Shown here: positions 23,336-32,495 of the stretch, in pieces | How positions within the stretch are numbered: position 1 is the stretch's first letter | Layout: each line of letters opens with the position of its first letter | Assembly: GCF_003258365.1 (NCBI RefSeq) | Contig: NZ_QHKM01000005.1 | Coordinates: 1-64,000, forward strand | Source of the DNA: Hymenobacter edaphi | Lineage (GTDB): Bacteria > Bacteroidota > Bacteroidia > Cytophagales > Hymenobacteraceae | Direction: 5' to 3' | DNA length: 64,000 bases | Program-made: the position numbers and the translations under genes | The notes under the pieces: generated by a model | The model's input: the letters and a program-made list of their open reading frames with translations, nothing else | What the model was told of the DNA's origin: nothing | The model's database searches: none

Positions 23336-24448
23336 ATGAGCGACCATCTGGACCACCTGCGCGCCCGCCCCAACCGCGCCACCACGCCCGAGCTGCAGTT
23401 TGTGGCCCCCGGCGTGTGGGCCCTGCGCAATATTTTCGTCAACCTGTTTTTTGTGCGCCAGACGCCAAACGCCGGCCCCTGGGTGCTGGTGGATGCCGGT
23501 CTGCCGGGCGCGGCCGGCCGGATCCGCCGCGCCGCGGAGTCCCTGTTCGGGCCCGGCGCCCGGCCCGAAGCCATCCTGATGACCCACGGGCATTTCGACC
23601 ACGCCGGGGCCCTCGAAACCCTGGCCGCGCACTGGGACGTGCCCGTGTACGCGCACCCTTTGGAGCTGCCCTACCTCACCGGCCGCTCCGCCTACCCGCC
23701 GCCCGACCCCACCGTGGGCGGCGGCGCTATGGCCTGGCTGTCGGGCCTTTATCCGAAGCACCCTTACGATGTGGGCAGCCGCGCGCAGGCACTGCCCGCC
23801 GACGGCACGGTGCCCGAGCTGCCCGACTGGCGCTGGATTTTCACGCCTGGTCACACGCCCGGCCACGTGGCCTTTTTCCGCGAGTCGGATGGGGTGCTGC
23901 TGGCCGGGGATGCTTTCGTGACCACCCAGCAGGAATCGGCGCTGGCGGTGTGGGAGCAGCGCCAGGAAGTGCACGGCCCGCCCAAGTACTTCACCTGCGA
24001 CTGGGACGCGGCGCGCCGCTCCGTCGAACGGCTGGCGCGGCTGCAGCCCCGGGTGGCCGCCACTGGGCACGGCATTGCCATGCGCGGGCAGGCGCTGCTG
24101 CAGGAGCTGACCGAACTGGCCCAGCACTTCCAAGAGCGAGCCGTGCCCGCCCGGGGCCGCTACCTGCCCGACCCGGCCATTGCCGACGAAACCGGCGTGC
24201 GGGCCGTGCCGCCCCCGGTGCACAACCCGCGCACGCCTTGGCTGCTCGGCGGCCTGGCCGCCACCGTGGGCCTGGGCATCGGCATCTGGCTGCAGCAGCG
24301 CGACACCGTGCGCAAACGCCGCCGGCGCTACCGCCGCCACTCGCCGCACCACCTCGACCAGCCCGCCACCGGCTACGCGGCCGACATCGACCCGTTTACG
24401 CCGGTTGATGAGCCGGGCGGGTGGTTTCCGGGGCCGCAGAACCTGTAG
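23336..24448 (+). CDS. MBL-fold metallohydrolase with C-terminal membrane anchor
   Basis: 370 residues from ATG 23336. The metal site motif THGHFDHAG (HxHxDH) lies at about residues 82-90. Later ligands are in FTPGHTPGHV and LLAGDAF, and the ATGHG near 230. The core fold is complete by about residue 240. A linker, a single hydrophobic segment (LLGGLAATVGLGIGIWL, near 300-320) and a basic tail with RKRRRRYRRH follow, so the enzyme is probably held at the membrane with the catalytic domain N-terminal. The substrate is unknown; the family includes glyoxalase II-like, lactonase and RNase members. The partner HTTM gene is directly upstream. Confidence 0.9.
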   Translation: MSDHLDHLRARPNRATTPELQFVAPGVWALRNIFVNLFFVRQTPNAGPWVLVDAGLPGAAGRIRRAAESLFGPGARPEAILMTHGHFDHAGALETLAAHWDVPVYAHPLELPYLTGRSAYPPPDPTVGGGAMAWLSGLYPKHPYDVGSRAQALPADGTVPELPDWRWIFTPGHTPGHVAFFRESDGVLLAGDAFVTTQQESALAVWEQRQEVHGPPKYFTCDWDAARRSVERLARLQPRVAATGHGIAMRGQALLQELTELAQHFQERAVPARGRYLPDPAIADETGVRAVPPPVHNPRTPWLLGGLAATVGLGIGIWLQQRDTVRKRRRRYRRHSPHHLDQPATGYAADIDPFTPVDEPGGWFPGPQNL

Positions 24449-24518
24449 GCTTCGCCTGCGCGCCGCAGCGGCACGGGCCCTGGCGGCCGCGGCCGGCGGG
24501 CTACATCTTTCGGCGCGT

Positions 24519-24590
24519 ACCCGTTGCGCCTTGCCGGGCAGGTTTTCGCACCGTGCGGACGCCCGTCCCGGCAAGGCGCAACGGGTTTTT
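24519..24590. terminator. 20-bp perfect hairpin terminator between convergent genes
   Basis: 24519-24538 pairs perfectly with 24567-24586 around a 28-nt loop, followed by TTTTT. It ends 6 bp before the stop of the minus-strand Dph6-like gene. Confidence 0.85.
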
Positions 24591-24595
24591 CGGCG

Positions 24596-25378
24596 CTAAT
24601 GAGCCCGCGTCGGCTGCTCGACAGCCCCAACTGCCGGCGCCAGCAGCAGGTCGCAGTACCAGAAGGCGGCGCTGAACGGGTCGGGCTGGGCGCGGTAGCA
24701 GTCGGTGGCATCATCTTCGGCGGCCGGGCGGCTGGCCTGGTAGGTGCGGCGCACCCGCTCGCCGCGCTGCACGGCTATGGGCTGGCTGAAGTAGGGCGCG
24801 TCGTACACGAAGCTGTGGTACTCGCCGTTTTCGCCGCAGGGGTCGACGCTCGGGGGCAGGTCGCGCAGGAAGTCACGGTCCAGCTCGCGGCCGCAGAAGC
24901 TCGGGTCGAGGTGCTGCTCGTTGGTGCAGACCACAACGGCGCGGAAACCCAGGTCGAAAAACTCGGCCCACAGCTCGGCGGCGGGCTTGTGCCAGATGGG
25001 GAAGCGCGCCTGCCAGCCCGCGCGGGCCAGCTGCTGCTCGCGGTACTGGCGCAGGTCGCGCAGGTGCAGGTCGCCGAAGAGGCTGGTGCGCACGCCCTGG
25101 GCGGCCAGCGCATCGAGGGCCGCGCGCATGCGCTGCTCGTACACTTCCATCGAGGGCATTTCGGGCAGCCATACTTCGTGCAGCGGCAGGCCGATGCGCC
25201 GGGCCTGGGTGTGGAGCAGTTCGGCGCGCACGCCGTGCATGGCCACGCGCTGGTAGTGCTCGTTGAGGGTGGTAAGCAGGTGCGTGGGGCGCAGATCGGG
25301 GCTTTGCAGGGCGTGGTGCAGGCCCAGGGCCGAATCCTTGCCCCCGCTCCAGCTCATGACGGCGGCGGGTGAAGTCAC
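24596..25378 (-). CDS. Dph6-like PP-loop ATP-binding protein
   Basis: 260 residues from a GTG start at 25378, which supplies the beta-strand before the PP-loop; the first ATG (25357) begins right at MSWSGGKDSALGL. The SGGKDS ATP-pyrophosphatase motif is intact. TTLNEHYQRVAMHGVR, LFGDLHLRDLRQYRE and GENGEYHSFVYDAPYF match the diphthine-ammonia-ligase (Dph6/MJ0570) family. In eukaryotes and archaea this enzyme amidates diphthine on elongation factor 2. Bacteria lack diphthamide, so the substrate here is unknown, though family members are common in bacteria. It is cytoplasmic and stands alone. Confidence 0.9.
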   Translation of the reverse strand: MTSPAAVMSWSGGKDSALGLHHALQSPDLRPTHLLTTLNEHYQRVAMHGVRAELLHTQARRIGLPLHEVWLPEMPSMEVYEQRMRAALDALAAQGVRTSLFGDLHLRDLRQYREQQLARAGWQARFPIWHKPAAELWAEFFDLGFRAVVVCTNEQHLDPSFCGRELDRDFLRDLPPSVDPCGENGEYHSFVYDAPYFSQPIAVQRGERVRRTYQASRPAAEDDATDCYRAQPDPFSAAFWYCDLLLAPAVGAVEQPTRAH

Positions 25379-25544
25379 AGCAACAAAACGATTGGTGGCG
25401 AAGCGCAAAGATGCACCGCAGCGGCGCGACCCGGGCGTGGCGCAACTGCCGCGCCGCGGGTACGTAGCCATAGGCACGGCGCGCCGCGTATACGGCAGCA
25501 GCCGCACTCATCTGTACTTCTCCCATTCCAAACTCCTCCGTGTT

Positions 25545-25976
25545 ATGCTGACCTCCTCCCGCGTGCTGAGCGCCGCGCTGCTTCTGCTGCCCCTGGCCGC
25601 CTGCGACAATTCCTGGAGCCCCGGCGTCGACCACACCAACAACGACTCCTTCGCCCGCGCCCCGCGCGCCACCCGCGTCGATACCGAGCGCGACAGCGTA
25701 TCGGGCGGCGGCAAGGCGTACCGGCCCATCGGCACCGGCTCCATGGCCCGCTCCACGGCCGAGGCCATCAGCTCCCAGCCCGGCGGCGACCCGAACACCT
25801 CCAAATACACCGAAAGCGGCACCGGCGACGGCACGCCCGGCAGCACGCCCACGCCCAGCGTCCGCAACGTCGGCGCCCCGCGCCAGGCCAGCCCCGACGC
25901 CGCCAAGCAGCCGGAGCAGGGCACTGCCCCCCAGCCCACCAACCAGCCGCGCCGCAACAACAGCGCCCAGAACTAG
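25545..25976 (+). CDS. Hypothetical lipoprotein, disordered and Pro/Gln-rich
   Basis: 143 residues from ATG 25545. A lipobox (LLLLPLAAC, Cys about 20) ends the signal peptide. The remainder has no hydrophobic core: Ser/Thr/Asp in the middle, then Pro/Gln/Asn with TNQPRRNNSAQN at the end. It is probably an outer-membrane-anchored disordered protein. No family is recognised. It is divergent from the Dph6-like gene and ends just before a 20-bp hairpin terminator. Its style resembles the lipoprotein at 20691. Confidence 0.7.
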   Translation: MLTSSRVLSAALLLLPLAACDNSWSPGVDHTNNDSFARAPRATRVDTERDSVSGGGKAYRPIGTGSMARSTAEAISSQPGGDPNTSKYTESGTGDGTPGSTPTPSVRNVGAPRQASPDAAKQPEQGTAPQPTNQPRRNNSAQN

Positions 25977-25992
25977 CTGCCGCGTTCCGGCC

Positions 25993-26042
25993 CCCAAGCA
26001 AAAAGCCCCGCAACCAACAGGCTGCGGGGCTTTTTGCTTGGG
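25993..26042 (+). terminator. 20-bp perfect hairpin terminator
   Basis: 25993-26012 pairs perfectly with 26023-26042, with internal A5/T5 so the stem ends in a U-rich arm. Ten-nt loop. Confidence 0.85.
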
Positions 26043-26148
26043 TTGACGTCGTTTGGCAAGCTCGTTATGGCCGGTCGGCCGTCATCCTGAACACACGGCG
26101 TAGGACGGCACTTCCTGCCCGACGTCGTTGCTGCTGACCACTGGCGGC

Positions 26149-27954
26149 TTACTGCTGCTTGGCCGCCCAGGCGTCCATTTTCTGCTCCAGCACGGCCAGG
26201 GGCATCACGCCGTCCTTGAGCAGCTCGTCGTGGAAGTCCTGAATCTTGAATTTGGCGCCGAGCTGGTTGGCGTATTTATCGCGCAGCTCCCGGATTTTGA
26301 GCTGGCCGATTTTGTACGACAGCGCCTGGCCCGGAATGGCCATGTACCGCTCGATTTCGGCCGTGGCACCCTGCTCGTCGATGGCCTCGTTGTCCATCAT
26401 GTACTTGATGGCCTGCTCGCGCGTCATGCCCTTGGTGTGCATGCCCACGTCGACGACGAGGCGGATGGCGCGGTGAATTTCGTCGCCCAGCGCGCCCATG
26501 TACTGATAGGGGTCGGTGTAGAGGCCCAGCTCCCGGCCCAGGCTTTCGGTGTAGAGGGCCCAGCCTTCGCCCATGGCCCCGTACCAGGCAAAGCGCCGGA
26601 ACTTGGGCAGGTCGGTATTCTCCTGCTGCAAGGAAATCTGGTAGTGGTGGCCCGGAATGGCTTCGTGCAGAAACAGCGACTCCATGCCCGAGGTGGTGCG
26701 GAAGGTTTTCGCATCGATAATGGGCACGTAGAAAATGCCGGGACGCGAGCCATCGGGCGTGCCCTGCTGGTACTCGGCCGAGGCCGAGGCCTCGCGGAAC
26801 TCCTCGGTCTGGCGGATTTCAAACGGCGTCTTGGGCGTGCGGCCGAACAGCTTGGGCAGGTTGGGCGTGATGCGCGCCTGAATAGCCCGGAAGGCATTGA
26901 GCACCTCCGCGTCGGACTTGTAGGGCGTGAAGCGCTTGTCGGAGCGCATGTAGTTGAAGAAGGCGTTCAGGTCGCCCTTGAAGCCCACCTGCTGGCGCAC
27001 GCGCTCCATCTCGCCGCGGATGCGCTTCACCTCGCTCAGGCCCGTCTGGTAGATTTCCTCCTCCGATTTGTCGGTGGTCGTCCAGTTGCGCACGAAGTAG
27101 CGGTACAGGGCCCGGCCCTCGGGCACGGCCGCAATGCCGGTGCTGGTGCGGGCTTTGGGCAGGTACTCGGTTTTCAGAAACTCGCCCAGGCGGCGGTACG
27201 TCGGCACCAGCTCGTTCATGATAGCGGTGCGGTAGGCGGCCGTGATGCGCTGCTTGTCCGCATCGGAGAAGCTGGCCGGCAGGGTTTTGATGGGACCGTA
27301 GAAGTCGCTCTTGGTGGGGTCGGTCACCACCATCTGCTGCATCTGCGGAATTATCTTCTGCACCAGCGGCCGGGGCAGCACCACGCCGGCGCGCATGCCG
27401 CGGCGGAAGTTGCTGATGGCCGTATCGGCCCACACCGAGAAGCCGCGCACCCGGCCCAGCCAGTTGTCGTAGTCTTCGGGCGTCTTGAAGGGCTGCACGC
27501 TGCCGCCGGCGCCGTACTGGCCCATGCTCAGCGGCAGGCCCCAGAACTGCTGAAACGGAATCATCCAGGTGTTCAGCTTCAGCCCGTCCAGGTTCATCTG
27601 CAGGTCGTAGCGGAAGATGTCGTAGCTGATCTTGTCGTTATCCGCGAGCTTTTCGCGGTCGAAGTTCTGCAGCTGGGCGAGGTACTTCTGGTAGTACTGG
27701 CGCAGCTGCTCGCGGAAGGCCTGGGTCTGGTCGTTGGGCAGCTGGTCGTTGTAGCGGTTGTCGCCGTTGGTGGTGGCGCTGAGCGGGAAGAGCTTGGCGT
27801 TTTCCTCCCAGTACTGGTCGAGCACGGAGCCCAGGTCTTTCACGTCGGTAGCCGTTTGGGGCGAAGCGGAGGAGTTTTCGGTAGCCGTCTGCTGGGAGCA
27901 GCCCAGCAGCAGGGTGCCGGCCAGCAGGCTGGCGGCGAAGTAGCGGTTCTTCAT
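26149..27954 (-). CDS. DUF885 family lipoprotein, putative metallopeptidase
   Basis: 601 residues from ATG 27954. Lipoprotein signal MKNRYFAASLLAGTLLLGC, Cys19. The long helical body is that of DUF885, which is related to M32-like carboxypeptidase folds. The key motif FLHEAIPGHHYQ (HExxxxH type) would bind zinc and supply the catalytic Glu. It is probably periplasmic or surface-anchored, cleaving peptides. It stands alone, with a short upstream gap to the T9SS protein gene that is co-directional. It starts 204 bp after the terminator of that gene's stop, so it has an independent promoter. Confidence 0.9.
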   Translation of the reverse strand: MKNRYFAASLLAGTLLLGCSQQTATENSSASPQTATDVKDLGSVLDQYWEENAKLFPLSATTNGDNRYNDQLPNDQTQAFREQLRQYYQKYLAQLQNFDREKLADNDKISYDIFRYDLQMNLDGLKLNTWMIPFQQFWGLPLSMGQYGAGGSVQPFKTPEDYDNWLGRVRGFSVWADTAISNFRRGMRAGVVLPRPLVQKIIPQMQQMVVTDPTKSDFYGPIKTLPASFSDADKQRITAAYRTAIMNELVPTYRRLGEFLKTEYLPKARTSTGIAAVPEGRALYRYFVRNWTTTDKSEEEIYQTGLSEVKRIRGEMERVRQQVGFKGDLNAFFNYMRSDKRFTPYKSDAEVLNAFRAIQARITPNLPKLFGRTPKTPFEIRQTEEFREASASAEYQQGTPDGSRPGIFYVPIIDAKTFRTTSGMESLFLHEAIPGHHYQISLQQENTDLPKFRRFAWYGAMGEGWALYTESLGRELGLYTDPYQYMGALGDEIHRAIRLVVDVGMHTKGMTREQAIKYMMDNEAIDEQGATAEIERYMAIPGQALSYKIGQLKIRELRDKYANQLGAKFKIQDFHDELLKDGVMPLAVLEQKMDAWAAKQQ

Positions 27955-28097
27955 GCAGGCAAGGAAGTGGGAGTGCAAATGCGCACTAAAACTAGCCGGT
28001 TTTCCAGGATTCGCACCACCCTATGCCCCGCTAGCCGGCGGCGCCGCAACAAACGCCCGCCGGCCCCGTTGGTTGCGCCGCGCCGGGCGGGAAGCCA

Positions 28098-28131
28098 CAA
28101 AAAAAGCCCACCGGCACGAGGCCGGCGGGCT
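28098..28131 (-). terminator. Terminator of the T9SS protein gene
   Basis: AGCCCaCCGGC / GCCGGcGGGCT, one internal mismatch, with A8 on the left giving a U-run for the leftward transcript. Confidence 0.85.
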
Positions 28132-28158
28132 ACCCAGGGTGGACGCTGGGGGGTGGAT

Positions 28159-29442
28159 TTACTCCTGCACGAAGAACTTCTTGCTCAGCGTGCCGGTGCT
28201 GGTTATGGCCTGCACGATGTAGACGCCGTTGCCGCTGTTGCCGCGTAGCGGAATCTGCCGCGTCACGAAGCCGGTAGCGCCCTCGGGCAGGGTTTCGGTG
28301 TATACCAGGCGGCCCATGCTATCCATCACGCGGAAGGCGCGGCACTGGGCGTCGGTGCGCATTTCCACGGTCAGGGCGCCGCCGCTGCCGTAGGCCTGCA
28401 GGGCCTGCTCGCCTGCACCGGCCTGCACCGGCACAATCTGCGAGTACGTGAAGGTGCCGTCGTGGTCGGTCTGCTTGAGGCGGTAGTAGTTCAGGCCGGG
28501 GCGCATGGTCGCGTCGAGGTAGCTGTACTCGCGGCGGGTGGTGGAGTTGCCAGCGGCGCGCACCGTCGTCACCGCGTCAAAGCGTTTGCCGTCGACGGAG
28601 CGCTCTACCGTAAACGAGTCGGCGTCTTTCTCCTGGGCCGTTACCCAGTCGAGCTGCACCTGCCGGCTCAGGTACTTGCCCGTGAAGCTGGTGAGCTGCA
28701 CCGGCAGCGGGGTGTTGCGGCAGGCGTCGATGGTGATGTAGTCGGCAATGCGGGTGCTGCAGTTCAGGCCCTCGGTGGCGCAGCTGTTGGGCGTACCCTG
28801 CACGCACACGCTCAGGTTGGCCCCAAACAGGCCGTTGAGCGAACCATTGTTGTTGGTCAGCACGCAGCCGCTGATCATCAGCGTGCCCGAGCCCGAAATG
28901 GAGGGGTTGCCCTGGCGCACCACCAGGTTGCCGTCGATATCGACCGTGGCGCCGGGGGCAATAACCAGGTCTGATTGGTTGGCCAGCGCGATGTTGCAGC
29001 TGGTGGTCAGCTCGGCGGTGGCGGCAATATCGGCGTCGGCCTTGTAGAAGCTGACGCTGTTCAAGTCGAGGCGGCCGTCGAGGTCGAGGCGCACCATGTC
29101 GGCTCCTTGCTGCTGGCCGAAGTTGAGGGCATTGGGGCTGGCGCCGTCGGTCAGCGCGCCGCCGGCCGTAATGATCAGCTTGGCGTGGTCGCCGCTGACG
29201 TTGTAATCCTGGTCCAGCACCACGTTGGAGTTGATGACGATAACGTTGTCGCTGGTTTCGTTACCGCTGCGCGTGGTCACGTTGGTGGGCACCTGGGGCC
29301 CGGCGCCGCTGACGGTCCAGGTGTTCGGGTCGCTCCAGTTACCCCCACCCGCACGGGAAGTGTAGGTGGTCTGGGCCTGCGCGGAAACAACAGCGGCCAT
29401 GGTCAGGGCCGAAAAAGCAAAGCGGAGTATGGTCGGGTTCAT
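28159..29442 (-). CDS. T9SS-secreted surface protein with C-terminal sorting tail
   Basis: 427 residues from ATG 29442. Signal peptide MNPTILRFAFSALTMAAVVSAQA, then a beta-rich repeat region (YTSRAGGGNWSDPNTWTVSG to about residue 250, resembling right-handed beta-helix surface proteins). A LPVQLTSFTGK...VQLDWVTAQE fibronectin-like module follows, and a terminal type A sorting domain (GRLVYTETLP, GVYIVQAITSTG, KKFFVQE). The protein would cross the outer membrane by the type IX system and be attached or released after tail cleavage. Function is unknown; adhesion or matrix roles are likely. Several Cys residues near 190-240 could form disulfides. Confidence 0.88.
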   Translation of the reverse strand: MNPTILRFAFSALTMAAVVSAQAQTTYTSRAGGGNWSDPNTWTVSGAGPQVPTNVTTRSGNETSDNVIVINSNVVLDQDYNVSGDHAKLIITAGGALTDGASPNALNFGQQQGADMVRLDLDGRLDLNSVSFYKADADIAATAELTTSCNIALANQSDLVIAPGATVDIDGNLVVRQGNPSISGSGTLMISGCVLTNNNGSLNGLFGANLSVCVQGTPNSCATEGLNCSTRIADYITIDACRNTPLPVQLTSFTGKYLSRQVQLDWVTAQEKDADSFTVERSVDGKRFDAVTTVRAAGNSTTRREYSYLDATMRPGLNYYRLKQTDHDGTFTYSQIVPVQAGAGEQALQAYGSGGALTVEMRTDAQCRAFRVMDSMGRLVYTETLPEGATGFVTRQIPLRGNSGNGVYIVQAITSTGTLSKKFFVQE

Positions 29443-29769
29443 GGAAGTACATGGTTAAGGGGAAATGAGGGTTGAGGTGTTGCATAATGACGCGAGTTGG
29501 TTGATTCATTCTGGGCTCTAATACGCAGCCGCCGACCAACAGGGTTTGATTATTTAATAGAATATTTCAATTTGAATATTTAAAATTGCAGATACATCAG
29601 CCGATCAAAACCCTGTCTATCAAGACAGAGTATAAGAAATTCTGCCTGAGGCCCCGCCCCTGCCTTCGCCGCAAAAGTTCAATTCCCAAACCAGGCCACA
29701 GCCGTTCCCGGACTGGGACCGAAACTACCCCAACGCGGCGGTAGTCGCCTTGCGCCCGGGCGGACGGCG
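29443..29769. other. AT-rich divergent intergenic region
   Basis: No gene seen. The stretch 29545-29640 is very AT-rich (TTTGATTATTTAATAGAATATTTCAATTTG...) and includes a CTGTCTatcaAGACAG hairpin. It is likely to hold the leftward promoter of the T9SS gene, but no clean TAnnTTTG is found on that strand. Confidence 0.4.
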
Positions 29770-29801
29770 TTGCATCAGCCGGAGTCCGGCGTGTATCTTT
29801 C
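29770..29801 (+). promoter_or_regulatory. Promoter of the STAS/SEC14-like gene
   Basis: TTG (29770-29772), 21 nt, then TATCTTTC (29794-29801), one base off the consensus, ending 4 bp before the ATG: a nearly leaderless arrangement. Confidence 0.5.
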
Positions 29802-29805
29802 CGTT

Positions 29806-30228
29806 ATGCCTCCACTTTCCGGTCCCGTTTCCCGCTACTACCACAACGCCGCGGCCGTCATCAGCCACCCGCTCAGCTCCGATTACCTGCATCTGGGCTG
29901 GAGCGCCGCCAGAACCAGCCCCGACGAGCTGCGGGCCGTGTACGAGCAGACGCTGCGGGCCCTGCAGCATTTCGGCCTGCACAAGCTGCTCAGCGACCAT
30001 AGCCAGCGTCCCCCGCTGCCGGCCGATATTGGCACCTGGATGGTGCAGGAGTGGATTCCGCGGGCGGTGCGCGAGGCCGGCTACTCGCACTGCGCGGTGG
30101 TGGAAAACCACGCGCCGCTGGGTCGGCTGGCGGCGCAGTCCATCGGCGCCCAGCTGCCGCCGGGGCTGCTCACGTTCCGGTATTTCGGCACGGTGGCCGA
30201 AGCGGCAGCCTGGCTGAGTGCGCAGTAG
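29806..30228 (+). CDS. STAS/SEC14-like small protein
   Basis: 140 residues from ATG 29806. It resembles the single-domain SpoIIAA/SEC14-like proteins that Hymenobacter-type genomes carry in many copies: YYHNAAAVISHPLSSDYLHLGW (strand pair), helix DELRAVYEQTLRALQHFGLHKLLSDH, then IGTWMVQEWIPRAVREAG and the closing TVAEAAAWL. No phosphorylatable STAS serine motif is obvious. Cytoplasmic, role unknown, possibly ligand binding or signalling. The family link is from memory of similar sequences. Confidence 0.65.
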   Translation: MPPLSGPVSRYYHNAAAVISHPLSSDYLHLGWSAARTSPDELRAVYEQTLRALQHFGLHKLLSDHSQRPPLPADIGTWMVQEWIPRAVREAGYSHCAVVENHAPLGRLAAQSIGAQLPPGLLTFRYFGTVAEAAAWLSAQ

Positions 30229-30231
30229 CCG

Positions 30232-31500
30232 CTACTTCTTGTGCTGCCGGAGGTATTCCTTGGCCTCGCGGGCCTCGCCTGATTTGCGGTCGGCTTTGTC
30301 TTCCACCACCGCGAAGTAGCGCCGGGCAGTGGCCACGTCGCGGCGGTCGGCGGCGAGGCGGGCCAGGTGCAGGTTGGCCAGCACGTAGAAGCCGGGCCCG
30401 GTTTCGCCGGTGCTTTCGGCAAAGACGATGCAGCGCTGGTAGTAGTCCTGGGCCTTGGCCAGGTCGTCGTAGCGGTTTTCGTGCAGCCAGCCCAGGAAGA
30501 AAGTGGCGTAGCGCCCGCTCACGGCCTCGTAGCCGGGCAGGCCGCGGTTGAGCTTATCGAGAATGTCGCGGCTGAGCTTTTCGCACTCCTCGTACTCGCC
30601 GCGGTTGTAGCACAACAGGGCGCAGAACCGCTCGAAGTAGGCATTGTCGGGGTAGCTGGCCACCAGGCTGCGCGCCACCGGCAACGACGCGGCCGGGTCG
30701 TTTTCGTCGTTGTAGAGAATCTTCATCAGGAAGAACTTCGCCTCGGGCGCGGTGTAGAAGCCGTTGGCGGCCACGTTGCGCAGCTGCTGCAGGCCCAGCT
30801 GCCGGTTGCCGCGCGGGAAGAACAGCAGCACCGGGCGCAGCAGCGGGTAGTTGTCGGAAATCCAGGGCGCGTAGTAGTTCATCAGGGCCTGCCCGAAGAG
30901 AAATTCCGGGCTCAGGCCGTTGGCTTCCTGGCTTTTGGCGAGGTAGTTCAGCGCCTCCTTGCTGTAGACGGTGGCCTTGGTCCAGTTTTTCCGCTCGGCG
31001 TGCAGGCGAGCGGCAAAGCCGTAAGCGGCGGAAAGGAAAAAGCAGGCCTCGTAGTTCTGGTTATCGGCCCGGTACTGGGTTTCGGCGCGGGTAATGGCCG
31101 AGTCCATGTAGGCGAAGAACGGCCGGTCGTAGAGCTTGGTCTGCACGTTGCTGGGCACGATTTTCCACCACTGACTCAGGCCCAGCAGAAAGTAGGGCAT
31201 GGGGTGCTGCGGGTAGCGGCGGCGCAGCGAGCGAAACTGCTTTTCGGCCCGGTCGAACTTGAAGTCGTAGAGGTTGTGCACGGCCCCGTCGAGCTCCAGC
31301 TGGATGTCCTTGTTGAGCAGCAGCCAGTTTTTGGAGTTGAGCGCGTCGGGCAGCACTTCCACGCCTTCGAGCTGGATGTTGCGCACCGGCTGCTGCCGGG
31401 TGGTATCGGCGGGCTGCTGCGCCTGCGCGCCGCCGGCCAGCCCTAGTAAGCCCAGGGTAAAGAACAACCAGAGCCCCGCGGGGCGCAGCATCGAGAGCAT
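30232..31500 (-). CDS. Exported TPR-like repeat protein
   Basis: 422 residues from ATG 31500 (another ATG at 31491 is equally usable). Signal peptide LWLFFTLGLLGLAGGAQA, cleaved before QQPADTT. The mature protein is helical with TPR-like pairs: YDFKFDRAEKQFRSLRRRYPQHPMPYFLLG, NYEACFFLSAAYGFAARLHAERKNWTKATVYSKEALNYL, ARSLVASYPDNAYFERFCALLCYNRGEYEECEKL, and AKAQDYYQRCIVFAE. It is probably a periplasmic scaffold. It ends 3 bp from the stop of the convergent gene at 30228. Function not assigned. Confidence 0.8.
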   Translation of the reverse strand: MLSMLRPAGLWLFFTLGLLGLAGGAQAQQPADTTRQQPVRNIQLEGVEVLPDALNSKNWLLLNKDIQLELDGAVHNLYDFKFDRAEKQFRSLRRRYPQHPMPYFLLGLSQWWKIVPSNVQTKLYDRPFFAYMDSAITRAETQYRADNQNYEACFFLSAAYGFAARLHAERKNWTKATVYSKEALNYLAKSQEANGLSPEFLFGQALMNYYAPWISDNYPLLRPVLLFFPRGNRQLGLQQLRNVAANGFYTAPEAKFFLMKILYNDENDPAASLPVARSLVASYPDNAYFERFCALLCYNRGEYEECEKLSRDILDKLNRGLPGYEAVSGRYATFFLGWLHENRYDDLAKAQDYYQRCIVFAESTGETGPGFYVLANLHLARLAADRRDVATARRYFAVVEDKADRKSGEAREAKEYLRQHKK

Positions 31501-31699
31501 AGAGGAGGGGACAACGGCCGGCAGCGGCATAACGCAGCGGGAAAGCCTGCCGGTTCAGCGCAGCTAACATACGGGCTCGGGGAGGTTCCGGCTGCATTAT
31601 AGTCGGGCTTCCGGCGAAAAGCCGGCGGCTGGCGTTGAAACCCGCCGCTCCCGATTCAGTTATACAGACTCCACTTTTTTTACCTTCTCCCCTTCTTAC

Positions 31700-32416
31700 A
31701 TGGAAAATCTGCGCGGAAAAAATGCCCTGGTAACGGGCGCCGGCCAGGGTATCGGACGAGCCGTGGCCCTGGCCCTGGCCCAGGAAGGCGTTAACGTGGG
31801 CCTGCTGGCCCGCAGCGAAGCCCCGCTGCGCGAGCTGGCGCAGGAGCTGGCGGCGCTGGGCGTGCAAACCGCCGTGGTGACGGCCGACGTGGCCGATCTG
31901 GCCGCCGTGGAAGCCGCCGTGGCGCAGGTGCAGCAGCAGCTCGGCCCCCTCGATATTCTCATCAACAACGCCGGCACGGCCGCCTTCGGCAAGTTTCTGG
32001 AACTGACGCCCGAGGCCTGGGAAAACATCCTGCGGGTGAACGTGCTCGGCACCTACTTCGTCACCCGCGCCGCGCTGCCGCAGATGATCGAGCGGCAGAC
32101 GGGCGACATTGTCAACATCAGCAGCACCGCCGGGCAGCGCGGCGCGGCCGTGACCAGCGCTTACAGCGCCTCCAAGGCGGCCGTGCTGGCCTTGTCGGAA
32201 TCGTTGATGCAGGAAGTGCGCAAGCACAACATCCGCGTGACGGCCCTCACGCCGAGCACTGTGGCCACTCCGCTGGCGGCCGAGCTGAAGCTCACCGACG
32301 GCAACCCCGACAAGGTGATGCAGCCCGAAGACCTGGCCGAGCTGATTGTGTCGCAGCTGAAGCTGAACCGGCGCGTGTTCGTGAAGGAAGCCGGACTGTG
32401 GAGCACCAATCCGTAG
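31700..32416 (+). CDS. Short-chain dehydrogenase, 3-ketoacyl-ACP reductase-like
   Basis: 238 residues. Cofactor motif TGAGQGIG at 12-19, NNAG at 89-92, catalytic Ser142, Tyr155 and Lys159 in YSASK. It matches classical SDRs, the best guess being a FabG-like beta-ketoacyl reductase using NADPH. No fatty-acid genes are adjacent, so a different keto substrate is possible; many Hymenobacter-type genomes carry several such paralogs. A 17-bp perfect hairpin terminator follows. Confidence 0.9.
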   Translation: MENLRGKNALVTGAGQGIGRAVALALAQEGVNVGLLARSEAPLRELAQELAALGVQTAVVTADVADLAAVEAAVAQVQQQLGPLDILINNAGTAAFGKFLELTPEAWENILRVNVLGTYFVTRAALPQMIERQTGDIVNISSTAGQRGAAVTSAYSASKAAVLALSESLMQEVRKHNIRVTALTPSTVATPLAAELKLTDGNPDKVMQPEDLAELIVSQLKLNRRVFVKEAGLWSTNP

Positions 32417-32432
32417 GCGTAGCAGGCTGCAG

Positions 32433-32473
32433 AAACACCGAATGCCCGGCTATCAACCGGGCATTCGGTGTTT
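32433..32473 (+). terminator. 17-bp perfect hairpin terminator
   Basis: 32433-32449 pairs perfectly with 32457-32473, 7-nt loop, ending in TTT and flanked by AAA for the opposite strand. Confidence 0.85.
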
Positions 32474-32495
32474 AAGGGGTTTCGCTGCCCTGGCA